Part shown: piece after piece, positions 9,370-17,732 of the stretch
How positions within the stretch are numbered: the first letter of the stretch is position 1
Layout: each line of letters opens with the position of its first letter
Assembly: GCA_031180665.1 (NCBI GenBank)
Contig: JAPSLP010000035.1
Location: 1-53,269, forward strand
From: Cupriavidus sp.
GTDB taxonomy: Bacteria; Pseudomonadota; Gammaproteobacteria; Burkholderiales; Burkholderiaceae
Reading direction: 5' to 3'
Length of the DNA: 53,269 bases
The notes under the pieces: generated by a model
Database searches by the model: none
Seen by the model: the letters and a program-made list of their open reading frames with translations, nothing else
Told to the model about the DNA's origin: nothing
Position numbers and translations under genes: made by a program

Positions 9370-10848
9370 ATGAAACCGTCGCTACAGCTACGCCTCTCCC
9401 AGCATCTGGCCCTGACGCCACAGCTGCAGCAGTCGATCCGGCTGTTGCAGCTCTCCACGCTGGAACTGCAACAGGAAGTCGAGCAGGCGCTGACCGAGAA
9501 TCCTCTGCTCGAACGCGAAAACGACTGGATCGAAAGCCCGCTGCGGGTCGCCGCCGACGGGTCGGTCAATGTGCAGACCACCCCCTCGACCCCGTCTGCC
9601 GAGCCCACGGCCCCCACGGACTCGCGCGCGGATGGCGCCGCCACCGCCGACGACGGCTATGCCGACGGCGCGGGCGACGATTATGGCGGCGACTGGAGCC
9701 TGGACGACTTCGCCCGCCGTCCACAAAGCGACGAGGACGAGAAAACGCCGCTGCAATTGCGCGATGCCGAGCCGACCCTGCGCGAATATCTGATGGAGCA
9801 ATTGGCGCCGCTGAAAATTTCAATGCGCGACAAGGGCCTGGCGATTTTCCTGATCGAATCGCTCGACGATGACGGCTATTTGAGCGCCTCGCTCGAGGAA
9901 ATCCTCACCGAATTGCCGGAAGAGCTCGAATTCGAGCCAGAGGAAGTGCACGCCATGCTCACGCTGCTGCAAAGCTTCGACCCGCCCGGGGTCGGTGCAC
10001 GCAATGCAGCCGAATGCCTGTCGCTGCAGTTGCGCCGCATCGAGCATCCGCAGCGCGACCTGGCGATGACCATCGTGCGCCACCACCTCGAACTGCTGGC
10101 CGCACGCGACTACACGCGCCTGAAGAAGGCGCTGCAGGTCGACGACATGCAGCTGAAGGCCGCGCACGAACTGATCCGCTCGCTTGCGCCGTATCCCGGC
10201 CATGCCTACAGCCGCCCCGAAGCCGACTTCGTGGTGCCCGATGTGTTCGTGCGCAAGAGCGGCCATAACTGGATCGCCCAACTCAATCCCGATGTGATGC
10301 CGAGGCTGCGCATCAACGATATGTACGCGCAAATCTTGCGCGGTGCAAAAGGCGATACCGGCGCAGCGGGATTGCAGCAGAAACTGCAGGAGGCACGCTG
10401 GCTCATCAAAAATATCCAGCAGCGTTTCGACACCATTTTGCGCGTCGCACAAGCGATCGTGGAGCGGCAGAAGAACTTCTTCACGCACGGTGAAATTGCG
10501 ATGCGCCCCTTGGTTTTGAGGGAGATAGCCGATACACTGGGTCTACACGAGTCGACCATTTCTCGTGTGACGACCAATAAATACATGGCCACCCCGATGG
10601 GGACATTCGAGCTGAAATATTTCTTCGGCAGCCATGTATCGACCGAGACCGGCGGTGCCGCGTCTTCCACTGCAATCCGCGCGCTGATCAAGCAGCTGAT
10701 AGGAGCCGAAGACCCCAGAAACCCGTTGTCCGACAGCCGGATTGCCGAACTGCTGGGGGAACAAGGCTTCGTCGTGGCGCGACGTACCGTCGCCAAATAC
10801 CGTGAAGCCTTGAAGATCCCGGCCGTGAACCTTCGCAAGTCTTTGTAG
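9370..10848 (+). CDS. rpoN: RNA polymerase sigma-54 factor
   Basis: RpoN directs transcription from -24/-12 promoters with AAA+ activators, notably in nitrogen control. The 492-residue product starts with MKPSLQLRLSQHLALTPQL, the standard glutamine-rich region I. An acidic linker covers about residues 50-125. The core- and DNA-binding regions follow, and the RpoN box ARRTVAKYRE is intact at about 470-479. An in-frame ATG at 9274 would add 32 residues not seen in the family, so I use 9370. Downstream are hpf and ptsN, the classic rpoN neighbourhood linking sigma-54 to the nitrogen PTS. Confidence 0.98.
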   Translation: MKPSLQLRLSQHLALTPQLQQSIRLLQLSTLELQQEVEQALTENPLLERENDWIESPLRVAADGSVNVQTTPSTPSAEPTAPTDSRADGAATADDGYADGAGDDYGGDWSLDDFARRPQSDEDEKTPLQLRDAEPTLREYLMEQLAPLKISMRDKGLAIFLIESLDDDGYLSASLEEILTELPEELEFEPEEVHAMLTLLQSFDPPGVGARNAAECLSLQLRRIEHPQRDLAMTIVRHHLELLAARDYTRLKKALQVDDMQLKAAHELIRSLAPYPGHAYSRPEADFVVPDVFVRKSGHNWIAQLNPDVMPRLRINDMYAQILRGAKGDTGAAGLQQKLQEARWLIKNIQQRFDTILRVAQAIVERQKNFFTHGEIAMRPLVLREIADTLGLHESTISRVTTNKYMATPMGTFELKYFFGSHVSTETGGAASSTAIRALIKQLIGAEDPRNPLSDSRIAELLGEQGFVVARRTVAKYREALKIPAVNLRKSL

Positions 10849-10897
10849 CCGAGCCGCATCGCCTGCCTGGTGTGGCTCTTTCAGAAGGAGAAGCGCT

Positions 10898-11251
10898 ATG
10901 AACTTCAAGATCAGTGGACACCACTTGGACATCACGCCTTCGCTGCGTGAGTACGTGGAAACGAAACTGGAGCGAATCCTCAGGCATTTCGATCAGGTTA
11001 TTGACGTCAGCGTGCTGCTATCGGTCGACAATCAAAAGGAAAAGGATCGCCGTCAACGCGCGGAAATCAATGTGCATCTGAAGGGCAAGGACATCTTTGT
11101 CGAGGCACATCACGAAGACCTCTATGCGGCGATCGACATGCTGGTCGACAAGCTGGACCGGCAAGTCATCCGCTACAAGGACAAGGTGCAGAGCCACGAC
11201 CGCGAATCGCTGAAGTACCACAGCCTAGCGGCCAGTCAGGCCCAGCAGTAG
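10898..11251 (+). CDS. hpf: Ribosome hibernation-promoting factor (short HPF/YfiA family)
   Basis: HPF binds the 30S subunit and drives ribosome dimerisation in stationary phase. The 117-residue product begins MNFKISGHHLDITPSLREYVETKL, the usual start of the family. It contains the conserved HHEDLYAAIDMLVDKLDRQ segment (residues ~69-87). It lacks the long C-terminal domain of long HPFs. AGAAGGAGAAG at 10883-10893 is a strong ribosome site for the ATG at 10898. An intrinsic terminator follows the gene at 11304-11329, so rpoN-hpf probably ends here. Confidence 0.96.
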   Translation: MNFKISGHHLDITPSLREYVETKLERILRHFDQVIDVSVLLSVDNQKEKDRRQRAEINVHLKGKDIFVEAHHEDLYAAIDMLVDKLDRQVIRYKDKVQSHDRESLKYHSLAASQAQQ

Positions 11252-11303
11252 CTTGAAGATTCGGCGCGGCCAGAACGCCGGCCGGCCTTGAAGTGAGGAA
11301 AGA

Positions 11304-11329
11304 AGCCGTGCCAGGAGCACGGCTTTTTT
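11304..11329 (+). terminator. Rho-independent terminator after hpf
   Basis: AGCCGTGC and GCACGGCT form an 8-bp perfect stem with a 5-nt loop, followed by a run of T that starts at the last stem base (11324-11329). It lies 53 bases after the hpf stop and separates rpoN-hpf from ptsN. Confidence 0.9.
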
Positions 11330-11504
11330 GCGCCCGGCGCGCGGCGCCTCCCCGTTCAACCTATGGGATGAAACCGGAATGGGGTTCCGTCTGTCGGGCT
11401 TCCCGGTGTATGCTGTGCAATACATCTAGAGAATGCCCGCCCCGTTTCCTTGCGCAATGCCGCTCGGGGCGATCGGCATCGGACGGCAGGGAGCCCCCCT
11501 GCAC

Positions 11505-11510
11505 TATAAT
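11505..11510 (+). promoter_or_regulatory. Candidate -10 box upstream of ptsN
   Basis: A perfect TATAAT hexamer lies 121 bases before the ptsN start and downstream of the hpf terminator, where a new promoter is needed. No good -35 partner is visible, so an activator may be required or the match may be chance. Confidence 0.4.
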
Positions 11511-11631
11511 GTGCCGCACGCTGATAGTCGGGAAGCGGCGGCAACGAACGCACCGCCCAGCAGCGGCAGCCCGGCCTATGCCGGCAAGTACGCATGGCGG
11601 CGCCAGTACCAGGAATTCCGCGCATTTTCAA

Positions 11632-12087
11632 ATGAACCGTTTGGCCAAACTGCTGCCGCCCAGCAATATCTCGCTCGACGTCAGCGTCACCAGCAAGAAA
11701 CGCGTGTTCGAACAGGCTGGACTGCTGTTCGAAAACAACCATGGCGTGGCGCGCGCCACGGTGACCGACAATCTGTTCGCCCGCGAATCGCTCGGCTCGA
11801 CCGGCCTGGGCGCCGGCGTGGCCATCCCGCATGGCCGCATCAAGGGCCTGAAACAGCCGCTCGCCGCCTTTATGCGGCTGGCCGAACCGATCCCGTTCGA
11901 ATCGCCCGACGGCAAGCCGGTTTCGCTGCTGATCTTCCTGCTGGTGCCGGAACAGGCCACGCAGCAGCACCTCGAAATCCTGTCGGAAATCGCTCAGCTA
12001 TTGTCCGATCGCGATATGCGTGAAGGCCTCGCCGCTTTGCCGACGCCCGATGCGGTTCACCAGTTGCTGGTGCAATGGCATCCTTGA
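11632..12087 (+). CDS. ptsN: Nitrogen PTS enzyme IIA (EIIA-Ntr)
   Basis: PtsN is the terminal phosphoacceptor of the regulatory nitrogen PTS and modulates K+ transport and other targets. The 151-residue product has normal length. The phospho-accepting histidine is His67 in GVAIPHGRIKG, and the HLEILSEIAQLLSD helix follows. The ATG at 11632 gives MNRLAKLLPPSNI, matching the start of the EIIA fold. hprK follows after 73 bases. In betaproteobacteria EIIA-Ntr, HPr kinase and RapZ commonly travel together with rpoN, as here. Confidence 0.96.
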   Translation: MNRLAKLLPPSNISLDVSVTSKKRVFEQAGLLFENNHGVARATVTDNLFARESLGSTGLGAGVAIPHGRIKGLKQPLAAFMRLAEPIPFESPDGKPVSLLIFLLVPEQATQQHLEILSEIAQLLSDRDMREGLAALPTPDAVHQLLVQWHP

Positions 12088-12160
12088 CCGTCTCGGCGTA
12101 AGCGGCCGACAGCCGCGCCGATCGCATTCACCACCGCCCTAGCGCCCCGCCTCATCCCGC

Positions 12161-13132
12161 ATGGAACTCACCGGCGTCACCTCCCAGTCGATCTTCGACG
12201 ACAACGCAGCCGACCTCAAACTGTCCTGGGTGGCCGGCCTGGAGGGCGCCGATCGCGCCTTCGACCTCGACTTCGCACGCGAAGCGACTTCGGCGGCCGA
12301 TCTGGTCGGCCACTTGAACCTGATCCACCCGAACCGGATCCAGGTGCTCGGCAAACCGGAAATCACGTACTACCAGCGGCTGGACGACGAAACGCGCAAG
12401 CGGCAGATGGGAGAGCTGATCCTGCTGGAGCCGCCGTTCCTGGTCGTGGCCGACGGCATGGAGCCGCCGCCGGACCTCGAATTGCGCTGCACACGCTCGT
12501 CCACGCCGCTGTTCACGACGCCGGTATCGTCGGCCGCGGTGATCGACCATCTGCGGCTCTATCTGTCGCGCATTTCCGCGCCGCGCGTCACCATGCATGG
12601 GGTGTTTCTGGACATCCTCGGCATGGGCGTGCTGATCATGGGCGAATCGGGCCTGGGCAAGAGCGAACTTGGCCTGGAGCTGATCTCGCGCGGACACGGG
12701 TTGGTCGCCGACGATGCGGTCGATTTCGTGCGTCTTGGCCCCGATTTTGTCGAGGGACGCTGCCCGCCGTTGCTGCAGAACCTGTTGGAAGTGCGCGGCC
12801 TTGGCCTGCTCGATATCAAGACGATCTTCGGCGAAACCGCGGTGCGCCGGAAGATGAAGCTCAAGCTGGTGGTTCAGCTGGTTCGCCGCAATGACGGCGA
12901 ATTCGAACGTCTGCCGCTCGATTCCCAATATCTCGATGTGCTGGGTCTGCCGATCCACATGGTGAAGATCCAGGTGGCAGCCGGCCGCAACCTTGCGGTG
13001 CTGGTCGAGGCGGCTGTGCGCAACACCATCCTGCGGCTGCGGGGCATCGACACGCTCCGCGATTTCATGGATCGGCAGCGCGCCGCGATGCAGGCCGACG
13101 CAGCGTCGCGCGGCCAGGGTCGTCTGCTCTGA
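12161..13132 (+). CDS. hprK: HPr kinase/phosphorylase
   Basis: HprK phosphorylates and dephosphorylates the PTS protein HPr on serine. The 323-residue product has an N-terminal HprK domain (about 1-135). A kinase domain follows with the Walker A motif GESGLGKS at 161-168, His146 just before it, and the HprK signature region VRGLGLLDIKTIFGE downstream. In proteobacteria without sugar PTS it is thought to connect the PTS to nitrogen or carbon status. It lies between ptsN and the small psiF-like gene. Confidence 0.97.
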   Translation: MELTGVTSQSIFDDNAADLKLSWVAGLEGADRAFDLDFAREATSAADLVGHLNLIHPNRIQVLGKPEITYYQRLDDETRKRQMGELILLEPPFLVVADGMEPPPDLELRCTRSSTPLFTTPVSSAAVIDHLRLYLSRISAPRVTMHGVFLDILGMGVLIMGESGLGKSELGLELISRGHGLVADDAVDFVRLGPDFVEGRCPPLLQNLLEVRGLGLLDIKTIFGETAVRRKMKLKLVVQLVRRNDGEFERLPLDSQYLDVLGLPIHMVKIQVAAGRNLAVLVEAAVRNTILRLRGIDTLRDFMDRQRAAMQADAASRGQGRLL

Positions 13133-13207
13133 GCGTCTGGCCGAGTCCGCATGACGGAGTCCGCATGGCGCGTTCGCGTGCCGGGTACTCGGACAGCGTC
13201 AACCTGA

Positions 13208-13236
13208 TTGGGGTTTTCAGCGTTTTGTGCTGTAAT
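13208..13236 (+). promoter_or_regulatory. Candidate extended -10 promoter for the psiF-like gene
   Basis: TTGGGG (13208-13213), a 17-bp spacer and TGTAAT (13231-13236) fit a sigma-70 promoter. A TGC directly before the -10 gives an extended -10 element. It lies in the 176-bp gap after hprK, 72 bases before the gene. Confidence 0.45.
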
Positions 13237-13308
13237 GGGCATCACGCCCAGCCGCGCCGTTGCGCATCGTGCGCTTGGCGACCCGATCCTCAGTCAGGAG
13301 ATTCCAGC

Positions 13309-13599
13309 ATGAAGACACTGATCGCAACCTGCGTGCTGCTGTGCCCTCTGGTCGCCACCGGCGCCTTCGCCCAGACGGCCTCCGGCAACAGCCAGCAGAG
13401 CAAGATGAAGACGTGCAATACGCAGGCGGCCGGCAAGACGGGCGACGAGCGCAAGGCCTTCATGAAGGAATGCCTGTCGGCCAAGCCTGCTGCCGCTGGC
13501 AACTCGCAGCAACAGAAGATGAAGGCGTGCAACGCGCAGGCCAGCGGCAAGAAGGGCGACGAACGCAAGGCGTTCATGAAGGAGTGCCTGTCCGCATGA
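13309..13599 (+). CDS. PsiF-repeat family secreted small protein
   Basis: This 96-residue protein has a Sec signal peptide (cleavage after AFA, residue 21). Two tandem copies of a ~28-residue repeat follow, each with a KMKxCN start and ending DERKAFMKECLSA. That is the pattern of PsiF-repeat proteins, named after the E. coli phosphate-starvation gene psiF. The function is unknown. Each repeat holds two cysteines, which may form disulfides in the periplasm. CAGGAG at 13295-13300 is a ribosome site for the ATG at 13309. It has its own candidate promoter and a terminator, so it is an independent unit between hprK and rapZ. Confidence 0.9.
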   Translation: MKTLIATCVLLCPLVATGAFAQTASGNSQQSKMKTCNTQAAGKTGDERKAFMKECLSAKPAAAGNSQQQKMKACNAQASGKKGDERKAFMKECLSA

Positions 13600-13634
13600 C
13601 GGCACGCTGATCCGGCACGGTCCCGGAGCGCACA

Positions 13635-13673
13635 AAAGGCGAATCGCGCGGTACACGGCGGTTCGCCTTTTTT
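13635..13673 (+). terminator. Rho-independent terminator after the psiF-like gene
   Basis: AAAGGCGAA (13635-13643) pairs with TTCGCCTTT (13662-13670), and the T-run continues to 13673. The 18-nt loop contains further GC pairing. The leading A's would also give U's in the opposite direction. Confidence 0.88.
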
Positions 13674-13819
13674 GTCGTTCCTTTTTTGCATCGCTACGGG
13701 CATGTTGCGCGGCTTTCGCACGGTTTCGCCGATGTTTCCGCTTATCGCCACATCCGTTGCGTCGGGTTTCATCGGACCGTCATGACGCAATCATCACGCG
13801 ATGCTATCCTTCAAGGGTT

Positions 13820-14701
<882 letters not shown>

Positions 14702-14786
14702 ACCGGCAGCGCCAAGGCGGTGGATCCCGGCGGCGGCGCAACGTGCATGCCCCCGCCCACGTGAGTGAAAGTCTTCTCGGGATCGC

Positions 14787-15440
14787 ATGTCTTCCAGTTC
14801 CGCAGCGTCCAACCACGCGGCACCGCTCCGTGTTGAAGTCGAGAGCCTGCCGCTGTTTCCCCTCCATACCGTGCTGTTTCCCGGCGGCCGGCTGCCGCTG
14901 CGCGTATTCGAACCCCGCTATGTCGACATGGTGCGCAATTGCCTGCGCGACAACGCGGCATTCGGCGTCTGCCTGATCGCCAGCGGCACCGAGGTCGCGC
15001 AGGAAGGCACCGCCACCGTACCGGAAGCCGTCGGCTGTCTTGCCGAAATCGTCGACTGCAATATGGAGCAGCTGGGTGTGCTGCTGATCGAGACGCGCGG
15101 CAGGCAGCGCTTTCGCGTGCTCGAACACCATACCCGCGAGGACGGCCTGCTGGTCGCGCGCGCGGAACTGCTCCCCGATGACGTGATCGACTGCAAGCTC
15201 GAACTGCTCGGCGAATGCCTGGCGGCACTGCGCCGGATCGTCGCCTCGCTGCACGCACCGCCGCACAAGCCGCCGTTTGCCGAGCCGATGCAGTGGGAAG
15301 ATCCGAGCTGGGTCGCCAACCGGCTATGCGAACTGTTGCCGGTGCCGATGAAGGCCAAGCAGATGCTGATGGCGCTGCCCGACGCCGGTATGCGGATCGA
15401 GATCGTTCATCGCTTCATGCGCCAGCACCACATGCTGTAG
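14787..15440 (+). CDS. LON-domain (Lon N-terminal substrate-binding) protein
   Basis: The 217-residue protein is almost entirely a Lon N-terminal-type domain (LPLFPLHTVLFPGGRLPLRVFEPRYVDMV at 22-50 is the hallmark), with a helical C-terminal part. There is no AAA+ or protease domain, so it is not Lon itself. Stand-alone LON-domain proteins of about 210 residues are widespread in proteobacteria and their role is poorly defined. It lies between rapZ and the convergent mutY. Confidence 0.9.
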   Translation: MSSSSAASNHAAPLRVEVESLPLFPLHTVLFPGGRLPLRVFEPRYVDMVRNCLRDNAAFGVCLIASGTEVAQEGTATVPEAVGCLAEIVDCNMEQLGVLLIETRGRQRFRVLEHHTREDGLLVARAELLPDDVIDCKLELLGECLAALRRIVASLHAPPHKPPFAEPMQWEDPSWVANRLCELLPVPMKAKQMLMALPDAGMRIEIVHRFMRQHHML

Positions 15441-15484
15441 CGCCCAACCCTGCGCTGCGGGTGCCGGTCCCTGCCGATCGGGAC

Positions 15485-16672
15485 TCAGAACAATTGCGGC
15501 AGCACCTCGCCGGCCAACAGCTTGCGCACCGGCGCCGGCATGCCCAACTCGTCGAGCCGGTCCAGCGACAGCCAGCGCCATTGCTCCTGCGCTGCGCCCG
15601 GGCTGTTGGCGTCGCGCAGCGCCAATGCCGCCATGTCGACCCGCACCGCACGGATCAGCAGCCGAAAATGGGTGAAGACGTGCGTCATCTCGGCGACCAT
15701 CGCGGCGCGCGCCGGGGTGCCGAAGGTCCGTCCGAATGCGAGCGCATCGTCCTCGGCCCGTTCGGCGTCGAACGGCAGCTCGGGCACGGGCAGCTCCGGC
15801 AGGCTCCACAATCCGCCCCAGATGCCGCTGTCCGCGCGCAGCCGCAGCAATACCTCGCGGCCATGCCGCAACACCACCATCACCGTGCTGCGCTCCGGCA
15901 CCGGGGCACGCGTCTTCGGCGTCGGCAGCACCGCGGTCAGCCCCTCGCGCCGCGCCACGCACAGGTCCGACAGCGGACAACGCGCCGCGTCGTCCAGGCA
16001 GGCGGGCTTGCCGCGCGAACAGACGGTCGCGCCCAGATCCATCAGCCCTTGTGTGTAGGCCACCATGTCCTCGGACTGGCGCGGGCCTGGCGCCGGCAGC
16101 GCGGCCTCGGCCATCGCCCACATCCGGTTCTCGATCGCCTTCTCGCCGGGATGCCCGTGCACGCCGAAGCAGCGCGCGAAGACCCGCTTGACGTTGCCGT
16201 CCAGAATCGGCGCGCGCACGCCCGCGCTGAATGCGGCGATCGCCGCCGCGGTGGAGCGGCCGATGCCGGGCAGCTCGGCCAGCAAGGCGGGATCGCCGGG
16301 AAACCGGCCGCCGTACTGCTCGACCACCAGCTTGGCACAGCGGTGCAGGTTGCGCGCCCGCGAGTAGTAGCCGAGCCCGGCCCACAGCGCCATGACCTCG
16401 TCGGCGGGCGCATCGGCGAGCGCCTGCACGGTCGGCAGCCGCGCCAGAAAGCGCTGGTAGTAGTCGATCACCGCGCTGACCTGGGTCTGCTGCAGCATGA
16501 TCTCCGACAGCCAGATCCGGTACGGATCGCGGGTGTTCTGCCACGGAAGGTCGTGACGCCCGTGCCGGCGCTGCCAATGCACGACGCGGGCGCCGAAATC
16601 GGATGGCACCTCATTGGCCGCGAGTTCGGCAGCGGAATGGTTGGTAGATCGCGTGGTGGAGCGGCGAGGCAT
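15485..16672 (-). CDS. mutY: A/G-specific adenine DNA glycosylase MutY
   Basis: MutY removes adenine mispaired with 8-oxoguanine. The 395-residue protein has catalytic Glu57 (LSEIMLQQTQV), the helix-hairpin-helix GIGRSTAAA (136-144), catalytic Asp158 (ILDGNVKRV), and a C-terminal MutT-like domain (about 255-390). The iron-sulfur cysteines are C218, C225, C232 and C238. Their spacing is C-X6-C-X6-C-X5-C, whereas the usual pattern is C-X6-C-X2-C-X5-C. So there are four extra residues in the cluster loop. The ATG at 16672 is the first Met before the domain in this frame with reasonable length. mutM lies 55 bp upstream on the same strand; together with MutT these form the 8-oxoG defence system. 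Confidence 0.95.
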   Translation of the reverse strand: MPRRSTTRSTNHSAAELAANEVPSDFGARVVHWQRRHGRHDLPWQNTRDPYRIWLSEIMLQQTQVSAVIDYYQRFLARLPTVQALADAPADEVMALWAGLGYYSRARNLHRCAKLVVEQYGGRFPGDPALLAELPGIGRSTAAAIAAFSAGVRAPILDGNVKRVFARCFGVHGHPGEKAIENRMWAMAEAALPAPGPRQSEDMVAYTQGLMDLGATVCSRGKPACLDDAARCPLSDLCVARREGLTAVLPTPKTRAPVPERSTVMVVLRHGREVLLRLRADSGIWGGLWSLPELPVPELPFDAERAEDDALAFGRTFGTPARAAMVAEMTHVFTHFRLLIRAVRVDMAALALRDANSPGAAQEQWRWLSLDRLDELGMPAPVRKLLAGEVLPQLF

Positions 16673-16727
16673 CGATGATTGCGGGGATCGTGGTGTTGTT
16701 CGAGTCAGGCGCGGCGCGTCGTTCCGT

Positions 16728-17597
16728 TCAGCGCTGGCATTGCGGGCAATAAAAGGTTGAGCGCTGGCCCTGCACGATCTGCCGGATCGGCGTGGTGCAG
16801 TGCCGGCACGGCTTGCCGGCGCGATCGTAGACCAGGCAGTCGAGCTGGAAATATCCGCTGGCGCCGTCGCTGCCGACGAAATCGCGCAGCGTGCTGCCGC
16901 CGCGCTCGATCGCCAGCGCCAGGGTCTCGCGCACCGAGGCGGCGAGCCGCTCGCATCGCGCCCGTGACAACCGGCCCGCCGCGGTAGTCGGCCGGATGCC
17001 GGCGCGGAACAGGCTCTCCGAGCAATAGATGTTGCCGACGCCGACCACGATATCGCCCGAGAGCAGCACCGTCTTGATCGCCGCGCTGCGCCCGCGCGTA
17101 TGGCGGTACAGCCATTCGCCATCAAAAGCGGGGTCGAACGGCTCGATACCGAGATTGCGCAGCAGCGGATGGGTAGGCAGCAGCGCCTCGGGCAGCGTGG
17201 TCCACAGCACCGCACCAAAACGGCGCGGGTCGCGAAAACGCAGCGTCAGCGGCCGGCCGGCCGCATCTTGCAACAGCAGATCGATATGGTCGTGCGTGCC
17301 CGGCGCGGGCGGCTCGTGCCAGACGCGCAGCGTGCCGGTCATGCCGAGGTGGATCAGCAGCCAGCCAGCGTCTTCGCCGCCAGCCAAGGCGTTTGCCTCG
17401 GGCACGCATTCGAGCAGCAGATATTTGCCGCGCCGCTCGACACGCCGGATGACCCGCCCGGGCAGGCAGGCCTCCAGTTCCTCGGGCACCGGCCAGCGCA
17501 GGCCGCGATGGCGCACCGCCACCCCGGCGATGCGGCTGCCCTCCAGATGCGGCAGCAGTCCCCGTCGGGTCACCTCGACCTCGGGCAATTCCGGCAT
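16728..17597 (-). CDS. mutM: Formamidopyrimidine-DNA glycosylase (Fpg/MutM)
   Basis: Fpg excises 8-oxoguanine and formamidopyrimidines and cuts at the abasic site. The start at 17597 gives MPELPEVE, the invariant N-terminus in which Pro2 is the nucleophile and Glu3 the acid. The 289-residue protein has the LGMTG lysine-loop region replaced in part by HLGMTGTLRV (near 93) and IVVGVGNIYCSE (near 181). A C-terminal zinc finger CRHC...CPQC closes it. An in-frame ATG at 17648 would remove the essential N-terminal proline and is rejected. mutY follows downstream, giving a probable mutM-mutY operon. Confidence 0.97.
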   Translation of the reverse strand: MPELPEVEVTRRGLLPHLEGSRIAGVAVRHRGLRWPVPEELEACLPGRVIRRVERRGKYLLLECVPEANALAGGEDAGWLLIHLGMTGTLRVWHEPPAPGTHDHIDLLLQDAAGRPLTLRFRDPRRFGAVLWTTLPEALLPTHPLLRNLGIEPFDPAFDGEWLYRHTRGRSAAIKTVLLSGDIVVGVGNIYCSESLFRAGIRPTTAAGRLSRARCERLAASVRETLALAIERGGSTLRDFVGSDGASGYFQLDCLVYDRAGKPCRHCTTPIRQIVQGQRSTFYCPQCQR

Positions 17598-17732
17598 CGA
17601 ACCTCTCCTTTGCGCACGACTCCAAGCGGCAGACGCCATGTCCGCCATGGTGCGCCGCAGCCGGGCATTGTAGCGGCACGTTACAATGGCCCTAACTTGT
17701 CATATGGCACGACGCGTGCCGGAGTCCCACCC

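Larger units (their letters stand above)
11252..11631. other. hpf-ptsN intergenic region
   Basis: This 380-base gap holds the hpf terminator and, at 11505-11510, a perfect TATAAT box. The hexamer 17 bp upstream (GACGGC) is a poor -35, so the promoter is only a candidate; it would give ptsN a leader of roughly 115 bases. No credible small gene is seen. The frame of ptsN stays open well upstream but without family-like sequence. Confidence 0.5.

Noticed and set aside
11356..11970. Minus-strand frame opposite ptsN
   Set aside because: Shadow of ptsN and its leader with no recognisable domain.
14787..15440. LON-domain protein considered as Lon protease or a truncated lon
   Set aside because: It is a complete ~217-residue stand-alone LON protein with an intact start and stop; no remnant of AAA+ or protease domains follows.
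16728..17648. ATG at 17648 as the mutM start
   Set aside because: It would bury the catalytic N-terminal proline, which must be exposed after Met removal.
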